From assembly GCA_010405405.1 (NCBI GenBank), contig MU004244.1, positions 251,895-315,894 of the forward strand: DNA of 64,000 nucleotides, read 5' to 3'. This document shows, piece by piece, positions 1-12,064 of this stretch. The stretch's first letter is position 1. Each line of letters begins with the position of its first letter. The position numbers and the translations under genes were made by a program. This stretch comes from Microthyrium microscopicum (Eukaryota > Ascomycota > Dothideomycetes > Microthyriales > Microthyriaceae). The notes beneath the pieces are model-generated. The model was given only the letters and a program-made list of their open reading frames with translations. It made no database searches and was not told the origin of the DNA.

Positions 1-2718
1 TGGGAGTCGTTTGCTGAACCATCTAGATCCGTAATGATTCGCAGCTGTCCCATCTCAAATTACTGCTGAAAGCTCAGCGGTTGGCAGCGCAAAGATGGTC
101 TCATCAAACGCCGTGGGTACCATATTGCTTTCTCCTGCATCATGCTTGCACCACGCAAAGATTGAAAGCAGATATCTGGACCTGTGGCATGTCCAGCCTT
201 ACGAAAAGCCCAGTTTCCTTGCCGTCTTGGAGTCGGCTGTATTGACCAATCAACATCCACAGTGTCGAGGCCTAAATGATCCCGCCTCATCCCCTGAGAC
301 CAATCGCCTACTCGTTGCTCTATATCCGTCTATTCTCCTTCCCCACGGTACTTTTTCTCTGTGGCATGATATTTACCATGTGAGTGGCATTCGTGCCTGA
401 TGGCGATATTGCATATTGAACCACAATTCTCGGCTGTCATGGTCACTCGATTGGCGCAACATATCTATGAGAAAATTCCGTGGGACTCGGTAAAGCCGAT
501 TTCTTATAATCCGGGTGGACATTGATTTGGTACAGAATTTCTTATTTTCCTAAAATCCCCTTGGGTAACGAGTCGGCGCCAACCACCCCAAAGCCCCGAC
601 TTGAGCGAGTCATGATAGCGGGAATCCTACGACCATGAACACGAGCAGAACCGTTCATCAAAACCTTCTCGCGGGGCATTCACAGATGCAAGCTTGTTAG
701 TGATATGATCTGGATTGTGTGGAGGATAGAAGTTTAAAGTCGACTTGTTTTATCTTCTCGCAAGTGAATTCCATTTTGGTTCAGTGGCAAGGAAGACGCC
801 TGAATAAATACGGTAGTGGCCATAGACGCCAGTGTACTCTATTCTTGACGCCTCATGATAATAAGACTCCCAAGACCTCCACCCATATTTTTAGGATTCT
901 TAACAAGGAATCGCACTGAAGATGTCGAAAACAAAAAGCAATGCGACCAATCAACAATAAATCTCTGTACTTCAACGCTCCGTGCTCTATACTGGCAGAA
1001 TGATCTGAATGTCATTCATTGGTAATTTGGTAGTTATAACTTATGGTTGTCTGTGACCTTTTCTATGTCACTGCTCACTTTAAAGAACCTTGATTTAGCA
1101 CGCCACCAAAGAACCCACTTCTCATATCTGCGATATCTTCAACGAAACTCGCAATCTCCTATATAACTTTGAGAGGGCCGGCTCACTGCGGTAAGCTAAT
1201 TCAGCTAACAGATCGTCGGATACCATTTGTCCGCTTTCCATCAACGACACTTGATGACATGTCAAATCGTTTTAAATCCGAGGGTAGCTCACTCCTCTAA
1301 CCTTGGAACGTTTAGCTTTAGTCTTGATATAAAAACGATATTACTTTCTGAATACATGCATCTCCATCTGTCACAAATTATTTAGTAACAGCTCCATTAT
1401 AGCTTGACGACTCACTCTGCATCAGCCTCATCAAGCCCGAGCCTTCAAATGGAGCTGAGTTGTCCACCAGCATTGAGTTTCCGGGCCTGAAGTCCACTAG
1501 TAAATACGGCAGTAGGAGAGAACGTGTAGGAAGCATACATTACAAATAATTATACCACATCTTGCACCGCAGATAGCCTCAGAGCTACTGTAGGTATTGT
1601 AACCAGCTTCGCTGGTGACTACTAAGTATCTAAATTTACCAATTCTTGCATAAAGTTATCCTGTTGGCTGCATTCTTCATGAGCCGCTTTGATCACTCAT
1701 GCATCACAGGGCTGACAGCTCTTATTGAGGTTAAGCGGTAGCTGACACTGCACATGGTCTCCTGGTTGCTGCATACTATTACTGCAAGGTACACCCGCCA
1801 TGCATATGTGAAGATCATGGTTGGAACTTGGATCAGAGGCTCAAAGAACAGGGAATTTCATCTTGTTTTATCCGATCGATCGCAACTGGGGTGCAAATGG
1901 TACTCGGTCTCAGGCATACAATGGTGCTTCCATTGTTTCTTGTGATTAGCATTTTCTCACCAAATCAGCCGCTGACAATACCATACAACTTGCATTAGAA
2001 AGCTTCAAGGTTTCATGCTTTCCTTTTGCAATAAGCCGTGAGCCCATGTCTCACCTCGACGCCGCTTCAAAAGCAACATACAACTATTGATTCTTGATAT
2101 CCTGATCGCCAGGTTAAATCCTTGCTCTGGCATGGTCGTCCCAATGATTATCCTAGCGCACTCCGAATATTGAAGGTGGCAGTTTGTGAAGCTGCGTCTA
2201 CCTTAGTCGTTGTCCAGTGATGACATTGTAGAGCTGAGCAGCGTGCTTTTCAACTCTACTCAGTATTCTCATACTATATATCTCAAAAAATACACTCAAA
2301 TATTCAGTGAAAAGATTCAAAGCAAAATCTACTTGAGGCATTCCTCGCTTTGTCGTATTACATTGATGCTCTAGGTGTATAACAATACGATGAGGACGTA
2401 CATAAATGAAACCGTATCATATATTGCAAGTACACCGTGCTATACCTGCATTCATGTAAAGCCGAATTCCAATTTTTTTATTTCTATTGGAATAAAATTG
2501 AACAAGCCTTCTCTATCCCTCTGGAGAAGTTCCAATTAGCAGTTATTGCCAGCGACATCAGTGAAGATACACGTAAAATGGTAACAAGGGCCTCTTGGAT
2601 AGTGATGAGTACATAACCGCATATGCAACATTATGAACAGTTTCTATTTTTGGGATGGTATCTACTGTCGAATCTAGCCTGTTTTTGAGTATACCACCAC
2701 TAGGAAGCCGTGAGCAGC
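1..2718. other. Gene-poor region, no supported gene
   Basis: No open frame here has protein-like composition, a recognisable motif, or a chain of exons that joins in frame. The frames of 60-100 codons overlap each other on both strands and look like chance. I see no tRNA, repeat array or transposon signature. Confidence 0.6.
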
Positions 2719-3056
2719 CTAAGCAAGCACGCACTTGCAGAAAGCTTCTGCGGCTGGTGAGATACTGGGGATGACATCGCCAGAGCAGGCACCCTTGACG
2801 CAGGCGAGGGCAGAGGTCTTCAAATTGTCCTTGGCTTTGCATTTACAAGCTTCGTCGCTCGTGGCACAGGAAACCTTGGAGGCAGCACCATCAAGGCAAG
2901 TTCTCTACAGGCAAATCAGTATACTGGCGAAAGACGAATTGTGATTCGTCATTGATAGAGACATACGGCGCAGGCAGGGATTTTGCTCTGCTCAGTAGCA
3001 CACTTTTGGGCGCTGACGGCAGCGACGGCTATGAGAATGATAGCGGCGAACTTCAT
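2719..3056 (-). CDS. Small secreted CFEM-domain protein
   Basis: Two exons on the minus strand: 2967-3056 and 2719-2904, with a 62-nt intron (2905-2966, GTATGT..CTGTAG). The product is 91 residues. Residues 1-16 (MKFAAIILIAVAAVSA) form a clear signal peptide. The mature chain has ten cysteines in the CFEM spacing, including PACARTC, a CKC pair, and a closing FCKCVLA. CFEM proteins of fungi are extracellular or cell-wall proteins. Some bind haem or iron, others act as effectors. This one stops right after the domain and has no C-terminal hydrophobic tail, so it is probably freely secreted rather than GPI anchored. A TATA-like element lies about 105 nt upstream. The start is the only ATG that gives a signal peptide. 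The domain call is strong; the specific function is unknown. Confidence 0.88.
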
Positions 3057-3160
3057 GATTAGGGTTATGCAACGAATGTAGAGTAATCAACGCTGAAGGT
3101 GTATGGAGATGATGTGATGTAGATCTCGAAAACCAGCAAGCTAACGGCTTCTTATATGCT

Positions 3161-3168
3161 CACAGTCA
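3161..3168 (-). promoter_or_regulatory. TATA-like element of the CFEM gene
   Basis: The minus strand reads CATATAAG here, about 105 nt before the CFEM start codon. The position and sequence fit a fungal TATA box. No experimental support is available. Confidence 0.4.
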
Positions 3169-3937
3169 TTTGGACATCGACATACAGAACACGTAGTTCT
3201 GTTTGACAGCTACTTTACATTCATATGAGCTTCTCGGGAATTGGATGATCATGATTTACTTGGTGGGAGTCGGGTTACGTGGTGTAATTAAATATATGGC
3301 ATGAAGAATACGCTCATCTTGGCTTTCGGTTATCTCTTTTAATGCGAATGTAACAGTGAGCAATTTGGACTTGATCTCTTGGGGAACCTTGTTAAAGTAA
3401 AAAGACCCTTCAGGGAAAATGACCTGTTGCGGGAATACCTAGTTTATTCGGTAAAGCGCCGAAGTGAATGGAGTATTGGTAGGGGCATCAAACTCCAAAA
3501 GGTCGGTGGCAGGTTACGACTTCATATTGGTGTATATAGATCAAGTTGGATACTTTATGTCACTAAGATCCATTGACTATTCACCCTACATAAACCTCTA
3601 CATGTTGTTTTTACAGCACAGTTTGTTGAGTTACATGCCACTGTGTAAGCGTTGATTTCATCTATGGGCAGTTATAGCTGAGTTCCAAATCTTTCAATTA
3701 TATGAAGAGTTGGCACACAAGTCGCCAATACACACATAATCTAGATGTTCGTAATCAGCCTTGTGACAAATTCAATAGTGGGTCGATTATTCGCTGACAA
3801 TTCATCTATCTCTAATTCCCTGGTCACACAACCCATATAACATCTGGAGAAAACCACAAGCCTAGCCACTACGCTCTGCGAGTGTTTGAATATTGAGCTC
3901 GTATTGATATCACCAGGCTCTGAGCTTGATGGGGACG
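3169..3937. other. Intergenic, nothing recognised
   Basis: AT-rich spacer between the CFEM gene and the unresolved minus-strand gene. Short open frames exist on both strands, but none has conserved character or a credible splice partner. Confidence 0.5.
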
Positions 3938-4713
3938 TTAATTTGACCATAAACCCTCCGTGCTTCTGGTATCAGGCCCTGCGTAAATAAGATTTGCGCT
4001 GCCCATGTGCGGGTTATTAGCCGATGAACCTTGAAATCGACGACAACAATAGTCAAGTTCTCTACGAAGCTTGATGATATTTGGCCGCCATACCACCGAA
4101 TTTCCATCCAACGATCGAAAGTGCTCCACCGATACGTCCAATTTGATCAGCAGGTCAAATAATTGTGCGAGGCTCGTCTGAACAGAGTCATCACTCAACA
4201 AGAACTTGGAACGTTGGAGTCCTTCGCTACTTTCAGATCCAGTCGAAGTCCGTGTTTGTTGAGCACTCTGCTCGCGAGGACACATGGAGTGCTTTTTGAA
4301 CCAGCGACGATCTCGTCACTAGTAGGTCGCGCTGAGACTCGCTTCATGTCTAGTCTGGAGGCCGAGGAATCAGTAGCCAAAGGTAAATTCTCTTTGGCTT
4401 TATTGGGCTTGCTCTTTGATACCGACATACCCTCCACCTGCTTGCGCAAAGCATCGACAGGACTGACTCCCCCCTTGAGGAAGTACTGCGGCGATTTTGG
4501 CGTCAATGGCGATGATGCTGCTTTGGTGGAATCGATGCGCTGGCGACGGTCTGCAGAATGGCAAGACGCAAGATGGTGACCTTGACGATTAAGGTTACCT
4601 CGCTGTCGAGCCTTACGGATGGCAACGTCCAGAAGGACGGAGGTGTGTTCTCGCATGTTCCTAGCGCTGTTAGGACTTGAAGCGTATAAGCTAGGAGCGT
4701 ACTTACTTGGCAT
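3938..4713 (-). CDS. Hypothetical protein, gene model uncertain
   Basis: Two minus-strand frames look protein-like. One opens at an ATG at 4713 and stays open to 4195. It contains a basic helix-like stretch (REHTSVLLDVAIRKARQRG) and a Ser/Lys-rich middle. The second covers about 4285-3938 and has a leucine-rich helical stretch (SLAQLFDLLIKLDVSVEHF) with a paired-Cys motif near its end. Joining them needs an intron between about 4310 and 4240. A GT..AG pair of 41 nt (after the codons for S-D-E-I) would restore frame but is short for a fungal intron. A third frame upstream, to about 4898, is also protein-like and runs into a GTAAGT donor at about 4704, but it has no ATG, so there may be further 5' exons. 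I do not recognise the family. Confidence 0.4.
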
Positions 4714-4898
4714 AACTGTGTGGGGGAGGAGACGCCGTTGAATTCGAAACTGACATAATGGTTGAGGTCATTTGGATGTGTTGTACGGGATTGTAAAGTG
4801 GTTGAATCTTGAAGATATTTGGCTACATTGAAGGTGAGATCGCTGTCAGCTCGTTGTAGACTGTTGCGTGTTGCTGCGGTTGAAGTTAACAGCACCAA

Positions 4899-5198
4899 AG
4901 CTTAGGTATGAGATGACGTTAGGTGCATTTACTTTGTTAGGCACGGGCATGGCATGACATCAAGGACCCACGAGAGGCTATATTGAGAGGCAAACAAAGA
5001 AATGGGAAGCCGCGAACAACTCTAACAGCCCAGAGTCTTACATCATGCATGGAAGCTTCGACGGGGCGGACCGTGGCGGAACCTACCTTTTAGTTCACTG
5101 AAACAAAGAACCTGTTCTATTGTATGTCAATTGCTATTGAGCCGGCTAGTGGGTATCGGATATTGAACAAAGAAAGGCATCTGATCCTATCAGGACTC
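4899..5198. other. Intergenic, nothing recognised
   Basis: About 300 nt between the unresolved gene and the end of the metallohydrolase gene. It probably holds the promoter of the former and the 3' UTR of the latter. No distinct motif stands out. Confidence 0.5.
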
Positions 5199-6616
5199 TT
5201 AGAATTCTCGACTCTCACCTATGTCGCATACATCAAAAACCCCAATTTCATCAATACCCTTTTGCTTCAAAGCTGCTTTGAGTAGCTTTGGCGGCTCCAT
5301 CACGTCTTCCTCGGTCAATACCCAGGTGCCCCAGTGCATACCCAACGCCTTTTTGCAGTTGGAATCCACAAAAATGTTGGCACTGTCAAAGGGATTTGCA
5401 TGCACTGGTGACATTATGAATCTGGGATCGTAGGCTCCAATGGGTATCATGCCCAAATCAAACGGGCCTCTGTGTTTACCAATCTCCTTGAAGGCAGGGC
5501 AGTGCGGTAGGTCTTTGTACTTTTCGCCGTAGTCGTCTTCACCATTGGGTACTTCTGGAACTGTGCGGTAACCAGTATCGCTAAATCTCGTCAGTCATGA
5601 TGACCTTAGCAGTGGATCAGAACATCTTACCCAGCAAACCACACTTTCTTTCCTCCGCTCTCAACCATCCAGGAGGCCCATAAAGTCTTCGCCTTGTCAA
5701 AGGGTGTTCTAGCCGCTGTATGCTGACAGGGTAGACATCCTATAGTTGCTGATATCTCGGCTGGTCCTGACTGTGAACCAGCCTCCACGACCTTTGTTGG
5801 CAATTCTTCTGAACCGCTCATGGCTTGCATTCTGGTAAGTTTCAGCTCTCTGTTTTCCCACCAGTCCAATTCGGTGCTATTGCGAATACCACACTTCTCA
5901 AACCAAGCCTTATTCCCCAATGGCGCGAAGAACTGGCAATTTGGGTGTTTCTCTTTAATTTTGAGAACGGTAGGATAAGATAAATGATCGTAATGAGAAT
6001 GTGAGATTACGACTGCATCGATGATGGGAATGTCCTCGATTTGACATGGTGGCTCGGTATAACGTTTCGGCCCAAGGAACGAAAAAGGGCTACAACGGTC
6101 TTCGAATACGGGGTCGAAGAGAACTCTGAGGCCATTGGGGAACTCTACGTAGAAGCAGGCATGGCCGAGCCAGGTGGCTCTCAGAGCCTTGGTTTCTTCT
6201 CGAGATGTATGGAACTGCGGCTCGCGAATGGGAACGGTCGGAGGTGCGGTATCTGGACTGTTGGCTTGTCCGCGTATACGCCGCCTATGGTGTCATTAGT
6301 ACATGGCATGAGTCAATATCCGAAGACTCGAGAGAACTTACCAAACCAGAGCTTTGACTATCTCCCAGACACCTTGATCACGATAGCTCTCCCAGGGATT
6401 CACGAATGATTTTCCTCCCTGCGCATGATGCTTCCTGTCCGCCGCCTCTTCGGGTTGCGCACCCAGTATTTGTGAGGTTGAGATTGCGGAAGCATATAGC
6501 AAAGCTGCAGTAGAAGCCGATGCCATTTTGGTCGAAGTGTGGAATTGAAAGCCTCGTCGCGGTGACGGCGTGAATTGCGATTGGGGTCGAAAAACAGAGC
6601 GCAGGAATGCGCGCAT
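5199..6616 (-). CDS. NAPE-PLD-like metallo-beta-lactamase-fold hydrolase, mitochondrial
   Basis: Three exons on the minus strand: 6342-6616, 5631-6284 and 5199-5580, with introns of 57 and 50 nt. All phases agree and give 436 residues. The zinc-binding motif HSHYDHL is at about residues 187-193, preceded by TWLGHACF and followed by GxYDPR and MHWGTW..TEED. This is the N-acyl-phosphatidylethanolamine phospholipase D family (mammalian NAPE-PLD, yeast FMP30), which hydrolyses NAPE to N-acylethanolamine and phosphatidic acid. The N-terminus ([11 protein letters not shown]...[12 protein letters not shown]) is basic and free of acidic residues, like a mitochondrial presequence, matching FMP30 location. 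I start at the ATG at 6616; the frame stays open upstream but without another ATG. Substrate assignment rests on family resemblance. Confidence 0.9.
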
Positions 6617-7224
6617 TGAGATAGATATGGGTAAGGTAGAAGGAAAGATATAGAAAGTCCTGCGTAGCACCCGGCGAAGCAAAGATACGATATCTGTCCC
6701 CGAATCTACAGTACACGTAGATGCCTAGTGTACTAGCGACGTTCAGAGCGCATCATCAACGACTTTTCAGCTGCATTGGCGGTCGGAGTCGGCATAATTA
6801 TTGGTGCTGCTTCATTTTAATTGGTTAGAAATAGCATTCTCCGACCTTATCTCCGACACCAAAACGAGGTATTTCAGCCTCATGCCTGTACATATGCGTG
6901 ATGTGCTCAGCCTTCAGCGTTAGCATTAATCTGTCACGAGTAGCTGCGCATGAGGTTATGGATTAAGCATTGGTAGACTCTAATCAAGCATCGCGAGACT
7001 AGATCTTGGTACCTGTTAGTAACCAAACAAAGTTCCACAGAATGGGCAGTGATCGTGTTCATGCGCCATTGCGCCAGATTACCAGGAACAATCAATTTCT
7101 CCTACGGAAACCACATTTCATGAGCATAGAGGCGGGTCTGAAGGGCGAGGTAAGGTACGAAAGATGCGTCGAAACTCGTATCCTGTCGTGCAAGTTGCGA
7201 TAATCTCGAAAGATATAGCGACAC
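6617..7224. other. Intergenic, nothing recognised
   Basis: About 600 nt holding the upstream region of the NAPE-PLD-like gene and the 3' flank of TYR1. No gene or repeat is visible. Confidence 0.5.
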
Positions 7225-9080
7225 CTAGCTTGGATTTGTTTTCTCCAGTATAGTCTTGAGCATTTCGTTGCCAATTCTGCTTGCTTCCGGGAATCGGGGA
7301 GCAAAGTAGTTCTGAATCCTCTCAAACTTCTCCTGGTAGCTGTCGAAATGACCCAAACTGACCCGATCACTCCAATCCTATAAGCGGTTAACAAGAACCC
7401 GACAATTGAGACATCTTACTTACTCTTGCCGCAAAAGTGAACTCTAGATCATCTCCGCGGAAAGTATCATCAGTCATAGCAACTTCAATGACTTCGTTCA
7501 GCATCTCCGGCTTGCGAAATAAGTATTCGGTAATGCCCAACCACAAGCGGAATAGCTACTATTATATCAGCAATGCTATCCGTAGCTTATTTGCCAAAAT
7601 ATGCTGACCGGAGTAGAGCAGATCATATGATCATATGGCACTATATCAAGTTTCGACCAGCAATCCACCATGGCCAAGAGAGCAAGATGGCTGTTTCCAA
7701 CTGGCTCCGGAGACTTTTCTCCAAGAGAGAACTGATCAAGCACTTCATCCTCCAGTAGCAAGTCTTCATTCCACCCGCGACGAAATACTTTGGCACCTGC
7801 ATCTTTGACTCGTTTCGCAAACTCGGCTTTCTGCCCAGCAAGCATAAGCTTGAACAGTTCCGTCACGGAAGCAGCATATTGTCGGATCTGCTCCTTTGCA
7901 GATGGATTTAGTATGGCAAGACCAGCATAAACATGCCATTTGTTGGAGTAAATACGCATCATGACATTGATCTTGACATTCTCAATTCCTCCTACGTATC
8001 GCGGGACTTCCCATGGAAATTGTTGGTTCGCCATCCATGCTGCTCCCATGCTGAGAAATGCGGCATGTGTTACTGCTTGAGTATCCGCGGTAATTCGATC
8101 GTGTTCCTTGGCAGTGAGATGTACTGCTTTCGATTCTAGACACGATAATATTGACTCGACGGTGGAAAGCTGTTGCTGGCTGCCTCGGTGGTTGATCAGA
8201 ACCTATCAGTGTGAGCATGCCTCTTGAAATTTTTGCCGATCGAATTTGCAGATACCAGCGGTTGTCCTTTGGGATTGACACCAGGCCCATGCAGGGAGTG
8301 GCATGAGATGATAGCTACATCATCCGGTAGATAGTTTTCGAATGCATTGATCTCAGGAGCTTTGCAAGACGTCTGCCCGCCGACGATGGCACCCAACTTG
8401 GTTGCTGATTTGGTCAGACACATAACATTCAGAGAGTTAAACAGGCAACGAACAGGGCCCATATTCAGCAACTACTCGATCTATGTTTTCTGCTTCCACG
8501 CTGTAGATAATGTAGTCGCTTTGACGTGACACGAGATGTCCATTGGGATAAATTGTAACATTTTTCTATTCTTTGCTTAGCCATTTACTAAGACAAGGCT
8601 ATATACATGGCAGGCATACCCAGTCTGAGCATTCCTCAACGAGTTCCTTGTATCTATTTGGATCTGGTCTATCACAGGCATTGATTCTGAGGTTCGTAAT
8701 TAGCTTACATGAGTATCTGTTGGACCACAATGTTAGTCGATTTGCCAAAAAACTTCGTGAAATGAAGATTAAGAAGGTAATAATTTCAGACAAGAATATT
8801 TTTAGGTAGCTGAGAAGTTACATCAGTGACGACAACCTCTAAGCACAAGAACCAAGACGGTTCCGTAGCTGTCGAAGAAGCCATGCTCGAGCCAAATGCG
8901 CTCAGAGTCATCATTGAAAGGAGGAAAACAGAGAAGACTTGACTTACCAAAGACAGCAAAACAAGCGCTTGTTGGATCACGCTTCGAAGATGCTTACTTC
9001 CATCCAGCATTGCCTAACCTCCTGGCATACATCCTGCCCATGTCACCCATTCCGATAATGCCTACAGCAATGCTCGCCAT
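7225..9080 (-). CDS. TYR1: Prephenate dehydrogenase (NADP+)
   Basis: Seven exons on the minus strand: 8998-9080, 8620-8686, 8454-8565, 8256-8404, 7609-8202, 7424-7555 and 7225-7377. All phases join and give 429 residues. Prephenate dehydrogenase converts prephenate to 4-hydroxyphenylpyruvate in tyrosine biosynthesis. The N-terminus carries the Rossmann motif GIIGMGDMG. Blocks shared with yeast Tyr1 follow: NGHLVSRQSDYIIYSVEAE, GGQTSCK, HSLHGPGVN, YSNKWHVYAGLAILNPSA and YDHMICSTP. The length is close to the fungal family norm. Intron 1 is 311 nt, far longer than the other five (about 47-53 nt). The gene is divergent from RPS14 across a 418-bp shared upstream region. The call is very secure. 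Confidence 0.96.
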
Positions 9081-9498
9081 CTTAACAGCTTGATGAACTA
9101 AATCACTCCACTGCCACCTGATTGGGGAGAGAGCTGGTAGCTCTCATCGATTGCAGGCACTTCAAGTGAGTTCCGAAGTTCTAGGGATGGGAGTGAGACT
9201 TATTCGAAAGGCGATGTTAAAGGGCAGAGCAGAGCAGAAAGAGCAAAGTTTGATGCTTTTGGAGAATGAGAAGCAGCAAGCTCGAAGATTCGAATTGGAA
9301 AATATGGGACAAGGAAAAGATCAAAAGATGAAGGTGGGGGCTTGGCAGCAGCTGTGAACTAGGCTACTTTGGGCCTTAGCGTGATTATGTATTTTGCACA
9401 CACTTCACTTGCTGAAATTCAACATCGCATTCCATTGTGCCCGCCCGCCATTTTTCCTCCACCACACCAACTCCTCACAAATACTCAATCACATCGCA
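9081..9498. promoter_or_regulatory. Shared divergent upstream region of TYR1 and RPS14
   Basis: 418 bp separate the start codons of TYR1 (minus) and RPS14 (plus), so both promoters must lie here. The part next to RPS14 is rich in C and A, as is usual before fungal ribosomal protein genes. I did not identify a specific factor site. Confidence 0.5.
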
Positions 9499-10179
<681 letters not shown>

Positions 10180-10708
10180 GCACTGCACAGCAAAATGGGC
10201 TCACTGGGTGGTGGGATATACTGCTGGGGTTGGACTTTGTTGACACTTTCGAAGGGAACGGCATCAATTGCCTGGTCTCTACTAGTACCAGTTGTCGCAT
10301 AGATCGTCCAATCCACAAATGATCCCAATAAAAACATCAACTTACAACTTGCCCTTTTAGTGAATGTGAGACTGATGTTTGATCCGCAGTCAGATTTATC
10401 GTGGAGAGGTGCCAAAGTAGGAAATACAGGTGCTTACATACCTTAGGTAGTACTCTAGCTTAATGGTTTCGAAATGGCAAGTCTGCCTGGACTAGCAGCC
10501 TCTCCAGTTCTCCACGAGACCTTCCGATATTGCCAGTCGATGATAAAAGCAGTGAAAAGTCGTAGCTCTAATGCCTCTTCTACATACTAGTACTTGGTAC
10601 TAGAAAGACAACCAAGATCTACCCGAAGTAAATCCTTTTAAAATTCTTCGTCTTGTAACATTTGACCTGCCCCTCCAAACATTTCGAGAGCCCTTCGCAA
10701 TCCACCAG
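10180..10708. other. Intergenic, nothing recognised
   Basis: About 530 nt holding the 3' flank of RPS14 and the upstream region of AAR2. Open frames on the minus strand near 10059-10415 are overlaps of the RPS14 coding end. Confidence 0.5.
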
Positions 10709-12013
10709 ATGGACTCTACAACCGTTCATGGAGCAACAGTCCTGCTTCTCAACCTCCCCCCAGCAGCCCTTGCTGCAATAGATCTACTATCCTTCACTAC
10801 AAGCGCAAAATTCAGAGGGATAAAACTCATACCTCCCGGCCTCCACTTCGTCTTCGCCTCCGCCAGCACGTCACTGTCCATCCGACACGGCGCCTGGATT
10901 CGAATCCCCTCTCCCTCTCCCTCTCCCTCTCCCTCTCCCACCGACACCCTCCAACTCTTTGTGCGCTGCTGGGAAGCCAGCACCGAAGATCTCGTCCCCG
11001 AATCCTCTCCCGCCGCCCTCCTCCGATGGCGCGCCAACCTATCCTCCATCTGGCGCGAAGGTCTCACACCATATCGCCAAAGCGCTGAAGACGAGGCTGA
11101 AGAAACTGACGACTGGGACCGTCTTACGAACTACATTACTGATGATATGTTGACGCGCGTCACTGGCAATCCATCCGATGCCTGGTCGCTCACTTCCGCT
11201 AGCTCGGCATCGCGCGACCTCGACGATATCCCTGGTCTTGGGCCTACACAGCTTTCGCGCGATACACCGCTCTCCTTCCTCCCCGTAGAGCTCAAGCAGA
11301 CCTGGCGACCTGGCGCTACGGGTCGCGAACGAACAGACGGCGCGCGCGATCACTCGTGGGCGCTGGGCGAGCTTATTGACCAGCATTGTGCTGAGCCGAC
11401 TGATGTGTTGGGTGAGATGCAGTTCTGCTTTCTCATGGTTCTGACGCTGGCGAATTATTCATGTCTGGAACAATGGAAGCGGCTGATCAAGCTGTTGTTC
11501 ACGTCGCAGAGCGCCGTCGCGGATCGAGCCGAGTTATACGTGAGCGCGATACGGCTGCTCAAATTGCAGTTGCAGCATTGTCAGGACGTGGAAGGTGGTC
11601 TTTTCGATCTGAGTGACGATGGAGCGGGATTCTTGAAGCAGTTGTTGCGGAAGTTTAAGAAGAGTCTGTCGGATGAAGAGGGAATGGGGAAGAGTGATGT
11701 GATGGACGAGTTGGACGAGTTGGGGTCATACCTTCGCGAGAGCTATGGCTGGGACTTGGAGGACAACTTCGCGAGAAGAGGAATGATGACTCTGGAAGAC
11801 GGCGAGAGAGTCGAGGTCACATTGACAGGATACGAAGAGGAAGATGAAAGTGGAGAGTATGCCCCGACCGTTGTAGACTTGACTGACGAGCAGCTTCATA
11901 CCATTGGAGGCAAGGGGGCACATGATGAAGCCGAGACGATTTCTGGTAAACAGGAGGCAGAGGAAGATGAGGAGGAAGAGGACGACATAGAAACAATGGA
12001 CGCAAGATATTAG
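10709..12013 (+). CDS. AAR2: AAR2-family U5 snRNP assembly factor
   Basis: Intronless, 434 residues, ATG at 10709. The N-terminus LLLNLPPAALAAIDLLSFTT, then FRGIKLIPPGLHFVFAS, and the later FCFLMVLTLANYSCLEQWKRLIKLLF are typical of the AAR2 family. AAR2 binds Prp8 in a cytoplasmic U5 snRNP precursor and is replaced by Brr2 during maturation, so it supports pre-mRNA splicing. A Ser-Pro run at residues about 67-77, encoded by a CCCTCT microsatellite, interrupts the N-terminal beta domain. The C-terminus is strongly acidic. It lies tail to tail with ARP6, with only 51 nt between the stop codons. Confidence 0.9.
   Translation: MDSTTVHGATVLLLNLPPAALAAIDLLSFTTSAKFRGIKLIPPGLHFVFASASTSLSIRHGAWIRIPSPSPSPSPSPTDTLQLFVRCWEASTEDLVPESSPAALLRWRANLSSIWREGLTPYRQSAEDEAEETDDWDRLTNYITDDMLTRVTGNPSDAWSLTSASSASRDLDDIPGLGPTQLSRDTPLSFLPVELKQTWRPGATGRERTDGARDHSWALGELIDQHCAEPTDVLGEMQFCFLMVLTLANYSCLEQWKRLIKLLFTSQSAVADRAELYVSAIRLLKLQLQHCQDVEGGLFDLSDDGAGFLKQLLRKFKKSLSDEEGMGKSDVMDELDELGSYLRESYGWDLEDNFARRGMMTLEDGERVEVTLTGYEEEDESGEYAPTVVDLTDEQLHTIGGKGAHDEAETISGKQEAEEDEEEEDDIETMDARY
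10907..10939. repeat. CCCTCT microsatellite inside AAR2
   Basis: Tandem CCCTCT-type hexamers, about five copies, encode the Ser-Pro run of AAR2. The hexamer period keeps the frame, so copy-number change would alter the protein by SP pairs without a frameshift. Confidence 0.8.
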
Positions 12014-12064
12014 TACACATGGGACTCGAGTACTTCATCAGGGTCAAACACAATTGCTGACTGG

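Noticed and set aside
6617-6682. Upstream start for the NAPE-PLD-like protein
   Set aside because: The frame opens with TTG. The first ATG is at 6616 and gives a good mitochondrial presequence.
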